Shown here one piece after another: positions 8,056 to 17,659 of a stretch of 64,000 nucleotides of DNA. Positions within the stretch are counted from its first letter, which is position 1. Each line of letters begins with the position of its first letter. A program made the position numbers and the translations under genes. The DNA comes from Chryseobacterium sp. FH2 (GTDB lineage: Bacteria; Bacteroidota; Bacteroidia; Flavobacteriales; Weeksellaceae), in assembly GCF_001045455.1 (NCBI RefSeq), contig NZ_LFNE01000010.1, positions 1 to 64,000 of the forward strand. The letters are read 5' to 3'. Under the pieces are notes generated by a model that did not search any database, was not told the DNA's origin, and was given only the letters and a program-made list of their open reading frames with translations.

Positions 8056-8298
8056 TTAACGGATAGATTCTTTTTCAAAGTCCGGTAATAACTGACCACC
8101 TATTACAGCTTCTCTGAGTTTATTCATCAGCTTTTCTACAATCATTTTCATCTGATCTGCTTTCTCTTTGTTCACTTTTGCTATACTGTGATGTACGCTC
8201 ATATTATAATCAGTAAAAGAAAATATGTTCGTAGAAGAATTGCTCAAAGAGATAGTGGTATTTATGTACGTCCATAACAGAAGTTTTAGTTTTTCCAC
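8056..8298 (-). CDS. Small unknown protein, possibly decayed
   Basis: 80 codons from a GTG at 8298. The C-terminal half is a plausible amphipathic helix (NKEKADQMKMIVEKLMNKLREAV) ending LLPDFEKESIR; no family recognised. An internal ATG (MSVHHSIAK ...) is an alternative start. The first codons are part of the 116-bp repeat copied at 17660-17774, where the ORF is cut off after a few codons. Confidence 0.4.
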   Translation of the reverse strand: MEKLKLLLWTYINTTISLSNSSTNIFSFTDYNMSVHHSIAKVNKEKADQMKMIVEKLMNKLREAVIGGQLLPDFEKESIR

Positions 8299-8391
8299 AA
8301 TACAATTAGAACAATCGGTGTATAAAATGAGTTATGCACATAAAAAAATCTCCCACCAATTGGTGGGAGGTTTATTATAATAGTGTATTAT
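8276..8391. repeat. Duplicated operon flank, copy A
   Basis: This covers the start of the 8056-8298 ORF, the operon terminator and the last bases of the 8388-8771 gene. Copy B at 17660-17774 follows it base by base with scattered substitutions (shared CAGAAGTTTTAGT, GTATAAAATGAG, AGGTTTATTATAA, AGTGTATTAT). Confidence 0.85.
8342..8369 (-). terminator. Terminator of the RHS operon
   Basis: A perfect palindrome with 10-bp arms (CTCCCACCAA/TTGGTGGGAG, 8350-8369) is followed on the minus strand by seven Ts (8342-8348). It sits 19 bases after the stop of the last gene. In copy B the arms carry mismatches. Confidence 0.85.
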
Positions 8392-8771
8392 CGCTTTTGA
8401 GAATATAGAATACAAGTGATTATATAAAAAATACCAAACATAATCCTTATGAATAGAAGCATCATATCAATATTTATATCTCCATATAAAAACTTTATAA
8501 AAAAAATATCCAAAATGACTAATGTAAAGCTTAGAAATAAATTGAAATAAATGTTTTTTTGCTTATAAATTATAATTCCAATCAGTATAAAATACAATGA
8601 TGGAATAACTGAAGGAACCAAATAATAAAGGCTTGTTGGAAAATTAATAACTATACCTTTAAAAAACTCCGATAAAGAATTATCTGTTTTCAGTAAAATA
8701 AAACACAAATAGTATAATAGATTTGTAATGAAAGAGAGCAATACAATATATAAATAAAATCTTTTTCTCAT
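8388..8771 (-). CDS. Four-helix membrane protein, candidate RHS immunity protein
   Basis: 127 residues with about four hydrophobic helices (YLYIVLLSFITNLLYYLCFI, LYYLVPSVIPSLYFILIGII, YFNLFLSFTLVILDIFFI, LLFIRIMFGIFYIITCIL) and a short basic C-terminus. No family recognised. Its ATG follows the RHS stop codon after a single base, implying translational coupling, and the operon terminator comes right after it. In polymorphic-toxin operons the gene directly 3' of the RHS gene normally encodes the cognate immunity protein, and small multi-pass immunity proteins are typical against membrane-acting toxins. That role is inferred from position, not from homology. Confidence 0.7.
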   Translation of the reverse strand: MRKRFYLYIVLLSFITNLLYYLCFILLKTDNSLSEFFKGIVINFPTSLYYLVPSVIPSLYFILIGIIIYKQKNIYFNLFLSFTLVILDIFFIKFLYGDINIDMMLLFIRIMFGIFYIITCILYSQKR

Positions 8772-8772
8772 G

Positions 8773-11700
8773 TCAGTTTCTTGGATATAAATAGGGTCTT
8801 CTTACTCCATTATCAAATAGATTGTGTGTTTTTCTATAAGATGGCTGGTTATATTGCATTAATTTAAATGGGGCGCCAGCACCAATTATTCCTGCTGAAG
8901 CAGAAGGGAAAACATCTGTTTTGAAAGAAATATTTAAATTTTTCCCTATATAATTAATATCTATTCTTTGCGCAACATTTACAGGTCCGTACCCCTGTAT
9001 ATTCAATCCAAATTTTTCAAACTCTGGAACTTGAGCGTGTTTTTCAAGAGCGATATTAAACCCAATAAATTTACCATTACTATCTACAAAATTTTTACTT
9101 GATTCTATATCAGGCATAGAGTTAATCTTGACTCCTTTAAATCCCCCTTTATTTGTCATAATTTCAGATTTTATTGTTGCTGTAATACCCGTTAATTCGC
9201 CTTTACTATTTTCTTCAGAAGAAATCCATATATCAGATTGTAATTTAGAGCCAGAGACATCAAACCAAGGATTTGGACCATCCCAAAGTTTTTCATCTAT
9301 GTAACTATCCATTCCTATTCGTAAAGTTTTGCCCATATAAGTTTCCCCAGCTTTTGTGGTTTTTTGGTCATTTGCTTTATTATCCCAATAAATAGAACCG
9401 TCTCTTCTTCTAACCCAGTCGTTTGGAGATTGCGTATCTACTGCAATCATTCCATCAGGGTCTATAAATCTGATTGGGTTATCAAATGCATAATTATAGG
9501 GAGAATGTCTTCTCATCTTATCTGACAATGGATCGATTACTCCCCATCTTCCCAAATCAGCCATGTAGAATCTTGCTCCATAATCATACATTCCTGATTC
9601 CTGAATTTCCTTTCCATTGTACTTGTAGCCTTTATATCCTCCTAAAGTGGATTTAGTTCCTCCAATATGGTTTGCTCCAAAAGCATAATAATTATTCGTA
9701 TCTGTAATTTCTAGATTACCTTCACTATTTTTAGCATAGCTCACCCTTGCATTTCCTAAATGGTCTTTGTATTGATAAATATAACGATTTTCTGTAAAAC
9801 TGTAAAAACCTTCTGCTGTCGGTACAAAATCCAATAGCCAACCTAAAGAGCCAAAAGGAGGAGGATCAAGAAGGATTGGATCTTTAAATGCTTCCTGTTC
9901 ATAGGCTACGCTTGTTCTACACCATAAACACGGCTGTACTGTCTCTGAAAAACTATACTGAAAACCATCCAAATAATCAGTGTATGCATAAGAAGTGGAT
10001 TGACCTCTTCCTCCTCCTGATGTATTTGTTTTTCGGAGTTTTGTTCCATCAGCACGATATAAATAGCTTAAACTGAAGTTTACATTTGTACCAAACGGGT
10101 CTGTCTGGCTAATTGCAAAACCATCAGGCAGGCTCAAATGATTATAAGAAATGTTCTGAATTCCTTTATCTTTCATATTGGTCATGCTTCCATTCAGATC
10201 GTAATTAATAAGATTATTTCCTCCCTCATAACCTGTACTGTTCGGTATGTTTTCAATGATTTGATCAAGACGGTTGCCATTATATTCATACTGAAGATCA
10301 TCAATCATTGTTGCAGTTGGTGAAAATGCCAATGGAGCAAATCTTTGCAGAGTCATGATATTACCATTCAAATCATATGTCAGATACTCATCAAAAAAAT
10401 TACTAACTCCAGTTGTTGGCTCTTTGTAGAACGCATTTTTTAATCTATTCAAATTATCGTATTCATAATTATATCTTTTCAAAATACCATCTTGTGAATT
10501 TTCCCAGTCAATCTCTGCAATATTTCCGTTAAATCTTCCTGGAGCGATATTCGATGATATAGGATTGTCGTATCTCATTTCATATCCAAATAATTTTCCG
10601 TTAAGATTTGCTGGATCATTAATCTTGGTCATCCAACCACGAATATTATAATCGAATGTAATATCCTGTAAAGGGCTGGAAGAAACGACTCCACCTACTT
10701 TTTTATTAGTAATCTGAGAAAGCTCATTGTATGTATTTTGAGTCAGATACTCGACAATATTATTGTCAACTTGATGGGTGTGAATCAATAACCTATTTTG
10801 AGGATCATAGGTGAAATTTTCAGTAATCACTTTATCCGTATCAGTATCTAATCTTTTGTGAGTTGTTATTGATTGCTGAACTATTCCCGCAAAATCCAGC
10901 TTAGAGTCAACTCTAGTGCGTCCTCCTAAATGATTGGTGGAATAAGTACTTATAGCTCTTCCTTTTTTGTCATAATAAGTATAATTTTTTGTCCAGTTAT
11001 CATCTTCCATATTTTTTATATAAGAAGCTACAGGTAGGCTTTTGGTACTCATAGATGAGTTTTGATTATCTTGAGATAAAACTTCCTGACCTAAAACCTG
11101 TATAGGAACAGTAGGAGTTCCTACAGTATATGAGTCATAGTAACTAACACTTAATAATTTACTAATAGAATTTGGATAACTGGTATTAGCATCATTGCTA
11201 TAATAGACATCCATACCACTATTTGTAAATCCGATCGTCGATAATCGTTCTACATTGTTACTTCCTTTTGAATCCACAATAGTTTGCTCGACTTTTCTTC
11301 CAGCGCTCTCATAATTTTGTGAACTTATATAGATCCCAGTATAAACACTTCTTCCAAATTGATCATATTTTGTAAAAAGCCACTGCCTAAATAATCCCAT
11401 ATTAGCGTCCTGACTCATTACCAATCTGTCCTGCTTATCATAAATCATATATTCCCATCCTTTACCAGGAACCTTCTTTTCGACCAGTCTATTCCAGCTG
11501 TCATAACGGTATTGATAACAAAGATCACTAAGTACAGAATTGGGATCTAAAACAACAGCCGCTTTTGGTGGAATGACAAAGGCAAGTTGATTAAATTCAT
11601 TATAAACATAATATGTATCTGCATTTTCTGTAGTACTGATTACTTTTCTCACCAATAATATCTGTCCTTCCCCATTTTTGAATTCTATTGTTACATTACC

Positions 11701-12309
11701 GTCCTCATCAGTTACTGTATTTTTGTATAATTGCGCATTTCCATAATTAATAGTTTGGCTGACAGTACTTATGGTTGATTCGTTCTCCCAATTGGTAACA
11801 GTTGTATATTTTTTAACGGCATCTCCAGTGGTATTGGTGTCATAACCGAACTGGACAGGTTTGTCATTCCAAGCAATTCCAACCTGTTTTTGCTGTAAAA
11901 TTCTGTCTAAGGGAGATCTTTCCAATATTTTCTCTGAAAAAGCTTTTTCATTCGTGTATGCTGACGTAGGATCACCTACTGGAAAGTCTCCTGAAGTTTG
12001 AGGGTAGATCGCTCCGCCGTTTGTCGATTGTTGTGGTACAGGTAGATACTCTCTAGTTTTTCTTCCATATCCATCATATAAAATAGGCGTTACAACATCT
12101 TTCCCTAAAGGAGATGTTTTGATATTGACTATTTGTTTGGGATTGCCTAAACCATCAAAATACTGAACAGTTTCTGTGCTTTTTGTTGGAGTAACTCCAT
12201 TATAGTCAAGATAAGTCTTGCTATATACATAGTTTTCTGTAGAACTTAACTGTGCATATGTAATACTTGAAAATAGTAAAGTACCTATAGGAATTATTAT
12301 TTTTTTCAT
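8773..12309 (-). CDS. RHS-repeat protein with variable C-terminal tail (putative toxin)
   Basis: 1178 residues: signal peptide (to SSITYAQ); an N-terminal region resembling DUF6443 (ENYVYSKTYLDYNGVTPTKS, VQYFDGLGNPKQ); a long series of YD/RHS repeats (ILYDGYGRKTREYLP, YDKQDRLVMSQDANMG, YDLNGNIMTLQRF); and the RHS core (YIYQYKDHLGNARVSY, YKYNGKEIQESGMYDYGARF, GRWGVIDPLSDKMR) ending in DPDGM near residue 954. The last ~224 residues replace the core with an unrelated tail that has a glycine/alanine-rich patch (FPSASAGIIGAGAPF). RHS cores form a shell around a C-terminal toxin. No known toxin motif is visible in this tail. It lies 11 bases downstream of the DUF5977-type gene. Confidence 0.9.
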   Translation of the reverse strand: MKKIIIPIGTLLFSSITYAQLSSTENYVYSKTYLDYNGVTPTKSTETVQYFDGLGNPKQIVNIKTSPLGKDVVTPILYDGYGRKTREYLPVPQQSTNGGAIYPQTSGDFPVGDPTSAYTNEKAFSEKILERSPLDRILQQKQVGIAWNDKPVQFGYDTNTTGDAVKKYTTVTNWENESTISTVSQTINYGNAQLYKNTVTDEDGNVTIEFKNGEGQILLVRKVISTTENADTYYVYNEFNQLAFVIPPKAAVVLDPNSVLSDLCYQYRYDSWNRLVEKKVPGKGWEYMIYDKQDRLVMSQDANMGLFRQWLFTKYDQFGRSVYTGIYISSQNYESAGRKVEQTIVDSKGSNNVERLSTIGFTNSGMDVYYSNDANTSYPNSISKLLSVSYYDSYTVGTPTVPIQVLGQEVLSQDNQNSSMSTKSLPVASYIKNMEDDNWTKNYTYYDKKGRAISTYSTNHLGGRTRVDSKLDFAGIVQQSITTHKRLDTDTDKVITENFTYDPQNRLLIHTHQVDNNIVEYLTQNTYNELSQITNKKVGGVVSSSPLQDITFDYNIRGWMTKINDPANLNGKLFGYEMRYDNPISSNIAPGRFNGNIAEIDWENSQDGILKRYNYEYDNLNRLKNAFYKEPTTGVSNFFDEYLTYDLNGNIMTLQRFAPLAFSPTATMIDDLQYEYNGNRLDQIIENIPNSTGYEGGNNLINYDLNGSMTNMKDKGIQNISYNHLSLPDGFAISQTDPFGTNVNFSLSYLYRADGTKLRKTNTSGGGRGQSTSYAYTDYLDGFQYSFSETVQPCLWCRTSVAYEQEAFKDPILLDPPPFGSLGWLLDFVPTAEGFYSFTENRYIYQYKDHLGNARVSYAKNSEGNLEITDTNNYYAFGANHIGGTKSTLGGYKGYKYNGKEIQESGMYDYGARFYMADLGRWGVIDPLSDKMRRHSPYNYAFDNPIRFIDPDGMIAVDTQSPNDWVRRRDGSIYWDNKANDQKTTKAGETYMGKTLRIGMDSYIDEKLWDGPNPWFDVSGSKLQSDIWISSEENSKGELTGITATIKSEIMTNKGGFKGVKINSMPDIESSKNFVDSNGKFIGFNIALEKHAQVPEFEKFGLNIQGYGPVNVAQRIDINYIGKNLNISFKTDVFPSASAGIIGAGAPFKLMQYNQPSYRKTHNLFDNGVRRPYLYPRN

Positions 12310-12320
12310 GTAATTAGTTA

Positions 12321-15300
12321 TTATTTATCGTATTCAACTGAGAACCCCCCTGGAGAATTAGGTGGTGGGACAGATCCTGTATTAGTATTTACTACAACAT
12401 ATCCATCTGGAGTGATGGTAATTCTGTAACTTCCACTATAAAGAGTTTTAGTAGTTGTAGGTCTACAGAAAGAACCAATATACCCTAATGAAACACCTCC
12501 TAAATATGTCATTCCCGACGGTGGATTAGCACTGTAAGTTAATATCATTGAAATATGATTAGGCGCTGTTTGTTGTATTGAAACAAAGTTGGCATTTACA
12601 TAATAATTTGGAGTAAAATTACAACTGATAAATCCGCAATCTGCATTTGCATTTGCTGCACTTTGCCCATTTAAATTAATCTCATTTTGGGCTTGTTGAT
12701 CTGCATCTGCTTGACTAATAAGGGATATATATTTATATTCCGGAACTTTATATTCATATGATGATCCGACTTTCCAGCTTGGACAGTCATTTTTATAGAA
12801 TGTTTGACTTAACGCATTATTACTATATCTTATAGGGGCATTATTATATTTATATTCTTTAATCAATTTTCCATTATAATCAACAACTTTCTCTAACCGA
12901 TTGGCCAAATCATAACTATAGGTCTCTCTTATTCCAGTTGGAGGAGTAATGCTTGTTACCCCGATTAATGGGTTATAAGTATACGTTGTGATGTTGAAGT
13001 TTGCAAAGGTAGGAGTTTTTCTAAAATTATCCAGCGCCTCAATTAGCAATTGCTCAGAAGGTAAATCAATATCTTCATTGGATTTTATATAAATTGGCAG
13101 ATTTGTATATCCTGAAGGTGAGCCGTTTACACCTAAAACAGACATGATGTTACTATATGTTCCTCCTTCTATTTTAGCAATAGGTAAAGTTTGGTTATAC
13201 CCCCAAATAATTGTGGTTGGTTTACCGTCTTTACTGGTATATTGTAGAATATTACCTTTGGGATCATATAAGTCATAGGTAATTTGTGTAGTTGGAACAG
13301 GAGAAGGACTATTCAAATCTTTAAGATTATGTGATATTACCGATTTTGGCAGTGGCATACCACTTGTATTTATATCAGCATCTGCTTGAGAAACTGGATA
13401 AACAGTTTCCCACCTTGTTAGAATTTTATTTGTGGGATTATCTATTTTTCTTGTCTCGGTAACCAGTGGAATTCCTACCATATTTTTACTGATCAAATAC
13501 TGATTGTTTATTGCAGCATCATTCGCATATTGATATGTTTTAGAAATTACTTTATTGTCTGGATATGTCGTTTCTTCTTTCCTTAAAAGGTCATCGTTAG
13601 AGTTATCATAAAAATACTTTGTATTAGTAGTAACATTTCCATTGTCGAAATAATCTTTTCTTGTCTCCGAATCTAAATAATGATTGTAAAAATAAAGCTT
13701 ATAAGCCGAAGTATTAATGACGTCACATGAATTATCTAAAGCTTGGCCTTGTCCATTCCACCCCATTGGGACAGGGCCAAAAGGGCGTCCGTTAATTTCG
13801 ATTATTCTGGCATATTGTGAAAATCTTATGGGCGTACTATTATAATTATACGTTGTTTCAGATAATAATGTCTTAGTGTTCGTATACTCTTTTTTAAATA
13901 ATATCTTCATTCTTTCTTTTTGGAGGGAGCTGAAAGAATTTATTCTAGTACCTGCATTTTCAGTATACTCCCAATATGGAGAAGTCCATGTATAATTGTT
14001 GGGTCCTAGCGTAGTCCTCTGTCTTTGTGCAAAAGACATTACCATGTTATCAGCTTTCTGATCAATAAAGCCATTATCTTGGTTACTGAATGTATATTCA
14101 GTAATTCCTCCGCTACTTTCTTCTTCGTAAACTTTTGAATATACAATATGTGCCCCGCTAGTGTAATTTAATGGCCAACCTTCAGGTGAAATTTCTCTAT
14201 AAACAATTTGCATATGATTGTAATCTGTCGTATTTGACAATACTCCACTAGAACTTAAATTGTTGGCAATGAAATCCTTAACGTAGTAAAACTTTCTCTG
14301 TGAAGGTGCATTTGAAAAACCATAATCAACTATCTGGCTCACTCTGAAACCTCCGGCTAACCCTCTAGGGCTAACTTCACTAATAAAAAAATCATTGTTA
14401 TAACTGGTTGTCTTAGTATAATCGTGAGGTTCATAATAAAAACGAGTGCTTCCCCCAGTCGGATAAGAGATTTTTTCCAAAATTTCGTTTAATTTGAAAT
14501 TCGGTTCTTTTGCTTGTCGATATGCCGCTGCAATAGTGTTAAAATCTGTAGAATTTACCGCATTGAAATTAAATGTCCTATCATTGAAATATCCCCAACG
14601 GTCAGTATTTCCGCTATTAAATTTTGGAAATAAGTTAGCATTATACTGGAATTCATATTTATTGTTTTCTGCTTCACCGATTTTTATTTTTTTTAATTTT
14701 AATCGTCTTGCAGGGTTTTCATCATACTCAAAGCGGATAGTTTCAACGTTTTTATTGTTTACGCTATATGAAATATTATCAAGTTTATTCCAATGTTTAG
14801 AATTATAATAGCTATCAGGAGGCTTAATTTCATATCCATCACTCAGATATATATTTTCATTGGTAAATTCAAGGCTATTTGCCAAAGATCTATTAAATTT
14901 TATCTCAACATTATTAAAATTAACTTTATCCAAATAGCTAAACTCTCCTTCTTCAAAACTTGAAAGGTTAAAACAATTACTGTTATCAAGATCTTTTACA
15001 CAACCGCTAGAACTGTAGCCACCATATGTAAAACTTTTATACCCCGAATATGAGCTTCTAAAATAGATGAGTTCCGCAGATTTATTATAGCTGAAATCAA
15101 CATTTTTACCATTTGAATATTCGATTTTAGTTAAATGCCAATTTTTAACATATTTATAAAATGTTGCGGCGATTTTGGGATTTTGAGTTTTATTTCTACT
15201 TCGGTAAACCTCAATTGCCGAATATTGATTTCCAAAAGTATACTTGTTCCCGAAACCATCCGTTATAATAAATGAATATATGAAATGGTCCATACCATAC

Positions 15301-15881
15301 TCATTATCTTTTAATGTGTTTATAATAGACAAATTAGGTGTGTCAGAGTTTACAATCCATTTTCCTTCATGATTTTTAATGAAAGTACCCGATATCCCAT
15401 TTACAGAAAAGCTAAAAGTATCAGGATTTAATGCTTTTTCATTATATTCGTATGAAGACGAATATGATTTTAGCTTATCTAAAGAATTCCAATCCCCTGA
15501 ATTCAAAAGATTATATTTATAATAATAACCTTCTGTATCAGATTCATCTGCTATACCGCTCAAATTTCTTGTAATAGTCCCTGAAGTACTTAAATTCCAT
15601 GCCAAGCCGGTCCATGAAGGATAAGTATCGGGCTTATTGAAAGTAACATCGTAATTAAGATTTAAATCAAAATTGTTTACGTGATCAATTTTTAAGGATA
15701 GTAAACTGATATTGATATCCGGCTTACCTAATGCATGATTTAAATTAGTTCCTCCATATACTTTAAATTCACTTGAGTTTGGGCTTTTAGAAAACTCAGG
15801 ACTATAAAAGCCCTCCTCACCATTAAACTGCCCTTTTATTAATGATACTGAGATGAGACAAAATAGAAAAAAAAATTTCAT
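12321..15881 (-). CDS. Giant secreted RHS-partner protein with C-terminal DUF5977-like domain
   Basis: 1186 residues with a signal peptide (MKFFFLFCLISVSLIKGQ), an N-terminal beta-rich region (GKPDINISLLSLKIDHVNNF, YPSWTGLAWNLSTSGTITRN), a middle with RHS-like YD repeats (QITYDLYDPKGNILQYTSKDG, IRETYSYDLANRLEKVVDYNG, KEYKYNNAP) and near residues 1040-1110 a DUF5977-like segment (FYKNDCP, YISLISQADADQQAQNEINL, NGQSAANANADCG). In flavobacteria such proteins lie directly upstream of DUF6443-RHS genes, as here, suggesting a scaffold or TcB-like partner of the RHS shell. That role is inference. It sits 3 bases after the T9SS gene. Confidence 0.85.
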   Translation of the reverse strand: MKFFFLFCLISVSLIKGQFNGEEGFYSPEFSKSPNSSEFKVYGGTNLNHALGKPDINISLLSLKIDHVNNFDLNLNYDVTFNKPDTYPSWTGLAWNLSTSGTITRNLSGIADESDTEGYYYKYNLLNSGDWNSLDKLKSYSSSYEYNEKALNPDTFSFSVNGISGTFIKNHEGKWIVNSDTPNLSIINTLKDNEYGMDHFIYSFIITDGFGNKYTFGNQYSAIEVYRSRNKTQNPKIAATFYKYVKNWHLTKIEYSNGKNVDFSYNKSAELIYFRSSYSGYKSFTYGGYSSSGCVKDLDNSNCFNLSSFEEGEFSYLDKVNFNNVEIKFNRSLANSLEFTNENIYLSDGYEIKPPDSYYNSKHWNKLDNISYSVNNKNVETIRFEYDENPARRLKLKKIKIGEAENNKYEFQYNANLFPKFNSGNTDRWGYFNDRTFNFNAVNSTDFNTIAAAYRQAKEPNFKLNEILEKISYPTGGSTRFYYEPHDYTKTTSYNNDFFISEVSPRGLAGGFRVSQIVDYGFSNAPSQRKFYYVKDFIANNLSSSGVLSNTTDYNHMQIVYREISPEGWPLNYTSGAHIVYSKVYEEESSGGITEYTFSNQDNGFIDQKADNMVMSFAQRQRTTLGPNNYTWTSPYWEYTENAGTRINSFSSLQKERMKILFKKEYTNTKTLLSETTYNYNSTPIRFSQYARIIEINGRPFGPVPMGWNGQGQALDNSCDVINTSAYKLYFYNHYLDSETRKDYFDNGNVTTNTKYFYDNSNDDLLRKEETTYPDNKVISKTYQYANDAAINNQYLISKNMVGIPLVTETRKIDNPTNKILTRWETVYPVSQADADINTSGMPLPKSVISHNLKDLNSPSPVPTTQITYDLYDPKGNILQYTSKDGKPTTIIWGYNQTLPIAKIEGGTYSNIMSVLGVNGSPSGYTNLPIYIKSNEDIDLPSEQLLIEALDNFRKTPTFANFNITTYTYNPLIGVTSITPPTGIRETYSYDLANRLEKVVDYNGKLIKEYKYNNAPIRYSNNALSQTFYKNDCPSWKVGSSYEYKVPEYKYISLISQADADQQAQNEINLNGQSAANANADCGFISCNFTPNYYVNANFVSIQQTAPNHISMILTYSANPPSGMTYLGGVSLGYIGSFCRPTTTKTLYSGSYRITITPDGYVVVNTNTGSVPPPNSPGGFSVEYDK

Positions 15882-15884
15882 AAT

Positions 15885-17426
15885 TTACTGTTTAATAATT
15901 TTTGCATTCGCGGATTTATTTGTGTCCGTTTTTATGGTAATCAGGTAAACTCCCTGAATCAAATTCTGAGTATTCATTTTGGTCACCTTATTCTTTGTTT
16001 TTACAGTTTGAAGCTGTCTTCCTCCCATGTCATATAGTGTGATATCAGCTTCTATAAAATCAAAGCCAATTTCCACATAAGCATAATCGGATACTGGATT
16101 CGGATAAATCTTGATATCCTGTTTTTCGATGAGTTGATCGATTTGTTTATCTCCCAGTTTTACAATCTTCCAATTCTCTTTACCAAGTTCTTCTGCACTT
16201 GTTCCTGCAAGGATAATTGAGCCGTCTCTGTTGAGTTTAATATCAGACAGTCTTTCTTCTTTTTTTCTCGATTCTCCTTTTACATGTTTTCTCCATTGTT
16301 CATTGCCATTATAATCCAGATACAGCATCCAAAACGTTTCATCATCATTCTCAACTCTTCCTTCAGCCTGCGTGTAACCGCCTAATAAAATGCCCTTCGA
16401 AGATTTTTCATCCGAAGAGTGTAAAACACTCATTCCCATCAAAACGTCTCTGTTTTTAAAATTGTAAGACTTTTGCCAGATTTCTTCACTTCTTTCATTG
16501 AGTGAAATCAGCCACAAATCTGTTCCTTCTTCTATTCCAACAGATTTATTTCCTGACCTCTCTGATCGTGATTCTCCGCCGATTAGATAGCCCTTTGAAG
16601 TCAAAGAAAGTGTTCTTAAATGGTCATCTCCCTTACCCCCAAAGTTCTTTTCCCATTCTACTTTTCCGTCTTTTGAAAGTTTAATGATCCAATAATCTCC
16701 TTCACCAAAGTTTTCTGTTTTCTTAGATCCGCCTTGGTTACTTCTTGAATAAGCTCCTAATAAAGCACCGCCATCTTTTGTTGGAATCATTTTCTCTACT
16801 TCGTCTAAGCCCTTTCCACCTAAAACCAATTGAGATAATTCTTTTCCGTTTTTATCTAATCGTATAACCAAAACATCTTTGGATCCGTAACCTTTTGCCG
16901 AGTTTTGAATATTTCCAGCCACAAAAAATCCTAAATCTGTAGTCTGAATAACTGATCTCGCTTCTTCATCAGAAGTTCCTCCAATGGTTTTCTGCCACAT
17001 TTCATCTCCGAATTCATTGACTCTAATTAGCCAGATATCAGATCCTCCTTCGGATTCTTCTTTTTTATCTAATCCTTTTCCTGAATAAGAAGTTCCAGCC
17101 AAAAGAAATCCTCCTTCTTGCGTGGAAACCGTTGCCGATAAAAAATCGTGGTTTTTTCCAGAGAAATATTTTTCCCAAACTTCTTCACCTTGTTGGTTCA
17201 GTTTTACCAAATGAAAGTCGTAACCATTATTTTGTTTGTTTTCCGTGGAAAGTTTTTTGGATTGAATCGAACTTCCTGAAACCAGATATTGCTGATCGAT
17301 TGTTGTAGTTACTTGTGAAAGAAAATCCTGTGTCGAGGATTTAATATCTTTCTGCCAAATCACTTCTTGAGCAGATACGCTCAAGACGGAGCATAATGAT
17401 AATGCCCCTAGGTAGAATTTCTTCAT
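15885..17426 (-). CDS. T9SS-exported repeat (propeller-like) protein
   Basis: 513 residues. A signal peptide (MKKFYLGALSLCSVLSVSAQ) is followed by about seven repeats of the form 'EVWEKYFSGKNHDFLSATVS ... GGFLLAGTS', each with a W-(E/Q)-K strand and an acidic turn, compatible with a beta-propeller. The C-terminal T9SS type A sorting domain runs from KIYPNPVSDYAYVEIGFDF near residue 435 to ANAKIIKQ; it would be cleaved on export and the protein anchored or released. First gene of the operon that continues into the DUF5977-type, RHS and membrane genes. A gutted paralogue lies at 2-335. Possibly the surface-docking component of the system (inference). Confidence 0.9.
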   Translation of the reverse strand: MKKFYLGALSLCSVLSVSAQEVIWQKDIKSSTQDFLSQVTTTIDQQYLVSGSSIQSKKLSTENKQNNGYDFHLVKLNQQGEEVWEKYFSGKNHDFLSATVSTQEGGFLLAGTSYSGKGLDKKEESEGGSDIWLIRVNEFGDEMWQKTIGGTSDEEARSVIQTTDLGFFVAGNIQNSAKGYGSKDVLVIRLDKNGKELSQLVLGGKGLDEVEKMIPTKDGGALLGAYSRSNQGGSKKTENFGEGDYWIIKLSKDGKVEWEKNFGGKGDDHLRTLSLTSKGYLIGGESRSERSGNKSVGIEEGTDLWLISLNERSEEIWQKSYNFKNRDVLMGMSVLHSSDEKSSKGILLGGYTQAEGRVENDDETFWMLYLDYNGNEQWRKHVKGESRKKEERLSDIKLNRDGSIILAGTSAEELGKENWKIVKLGDKQIDQLIEKQDIKIYPNPVSDYAYVEIGFDFIEADITLYDMGGRQLQTVKTKNKVTKMNTQNLIQGVYLITIKTDTNKSANAKIIKQ

Positions 17427-17473
17427 ACTTAGCGTCTATATTTGAGTTATTATTATTAATTTTTAAAGTATAG

Positions 17474-17481
17474 CAAAACTA
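17474..17481 (-). promoter_or_regulatory. Promoter -7 box (TAGTTTTG) of the RHS operon
   Basis: Matches TAnnTTTG about 48 bases upstream of the ATG at 17426 on the minus strand. The upstream TTTG element is not clear. Confidence 0.5.
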
Positions 17482-17582
17482 CATATTTTATATCACATTA
17501 ATAAGATTTATGAATGAGATTTAATGTAAGTATTATCACCTTTTCTAAATTGATTTAAAGTAAAGATATATCTATGAAACGC

Positions 17583-17612
17583 CAAAACCTGTCGTATTAT
17601 AAACAGGTTTTG
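17583..17612. repeat. Inverted repeat upstream of the RHS operon
   Basis: Perfect 10-bp arms (CAAAACCTGT/ACAGGTTTTG) around a 10-base loop. It is followed by TGACGTATTT; a similar TTGACGTAT lies upstream of the deleted paralogue near 508-516, where the hairpin is not preserved. Could be an old terminator or an operator. Confidence 0.6.
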
Positions 17613-17659
17613 ACGTATTTAGTAATTTCCCCTTTTTTGAAATGATTTTTAAATATACT

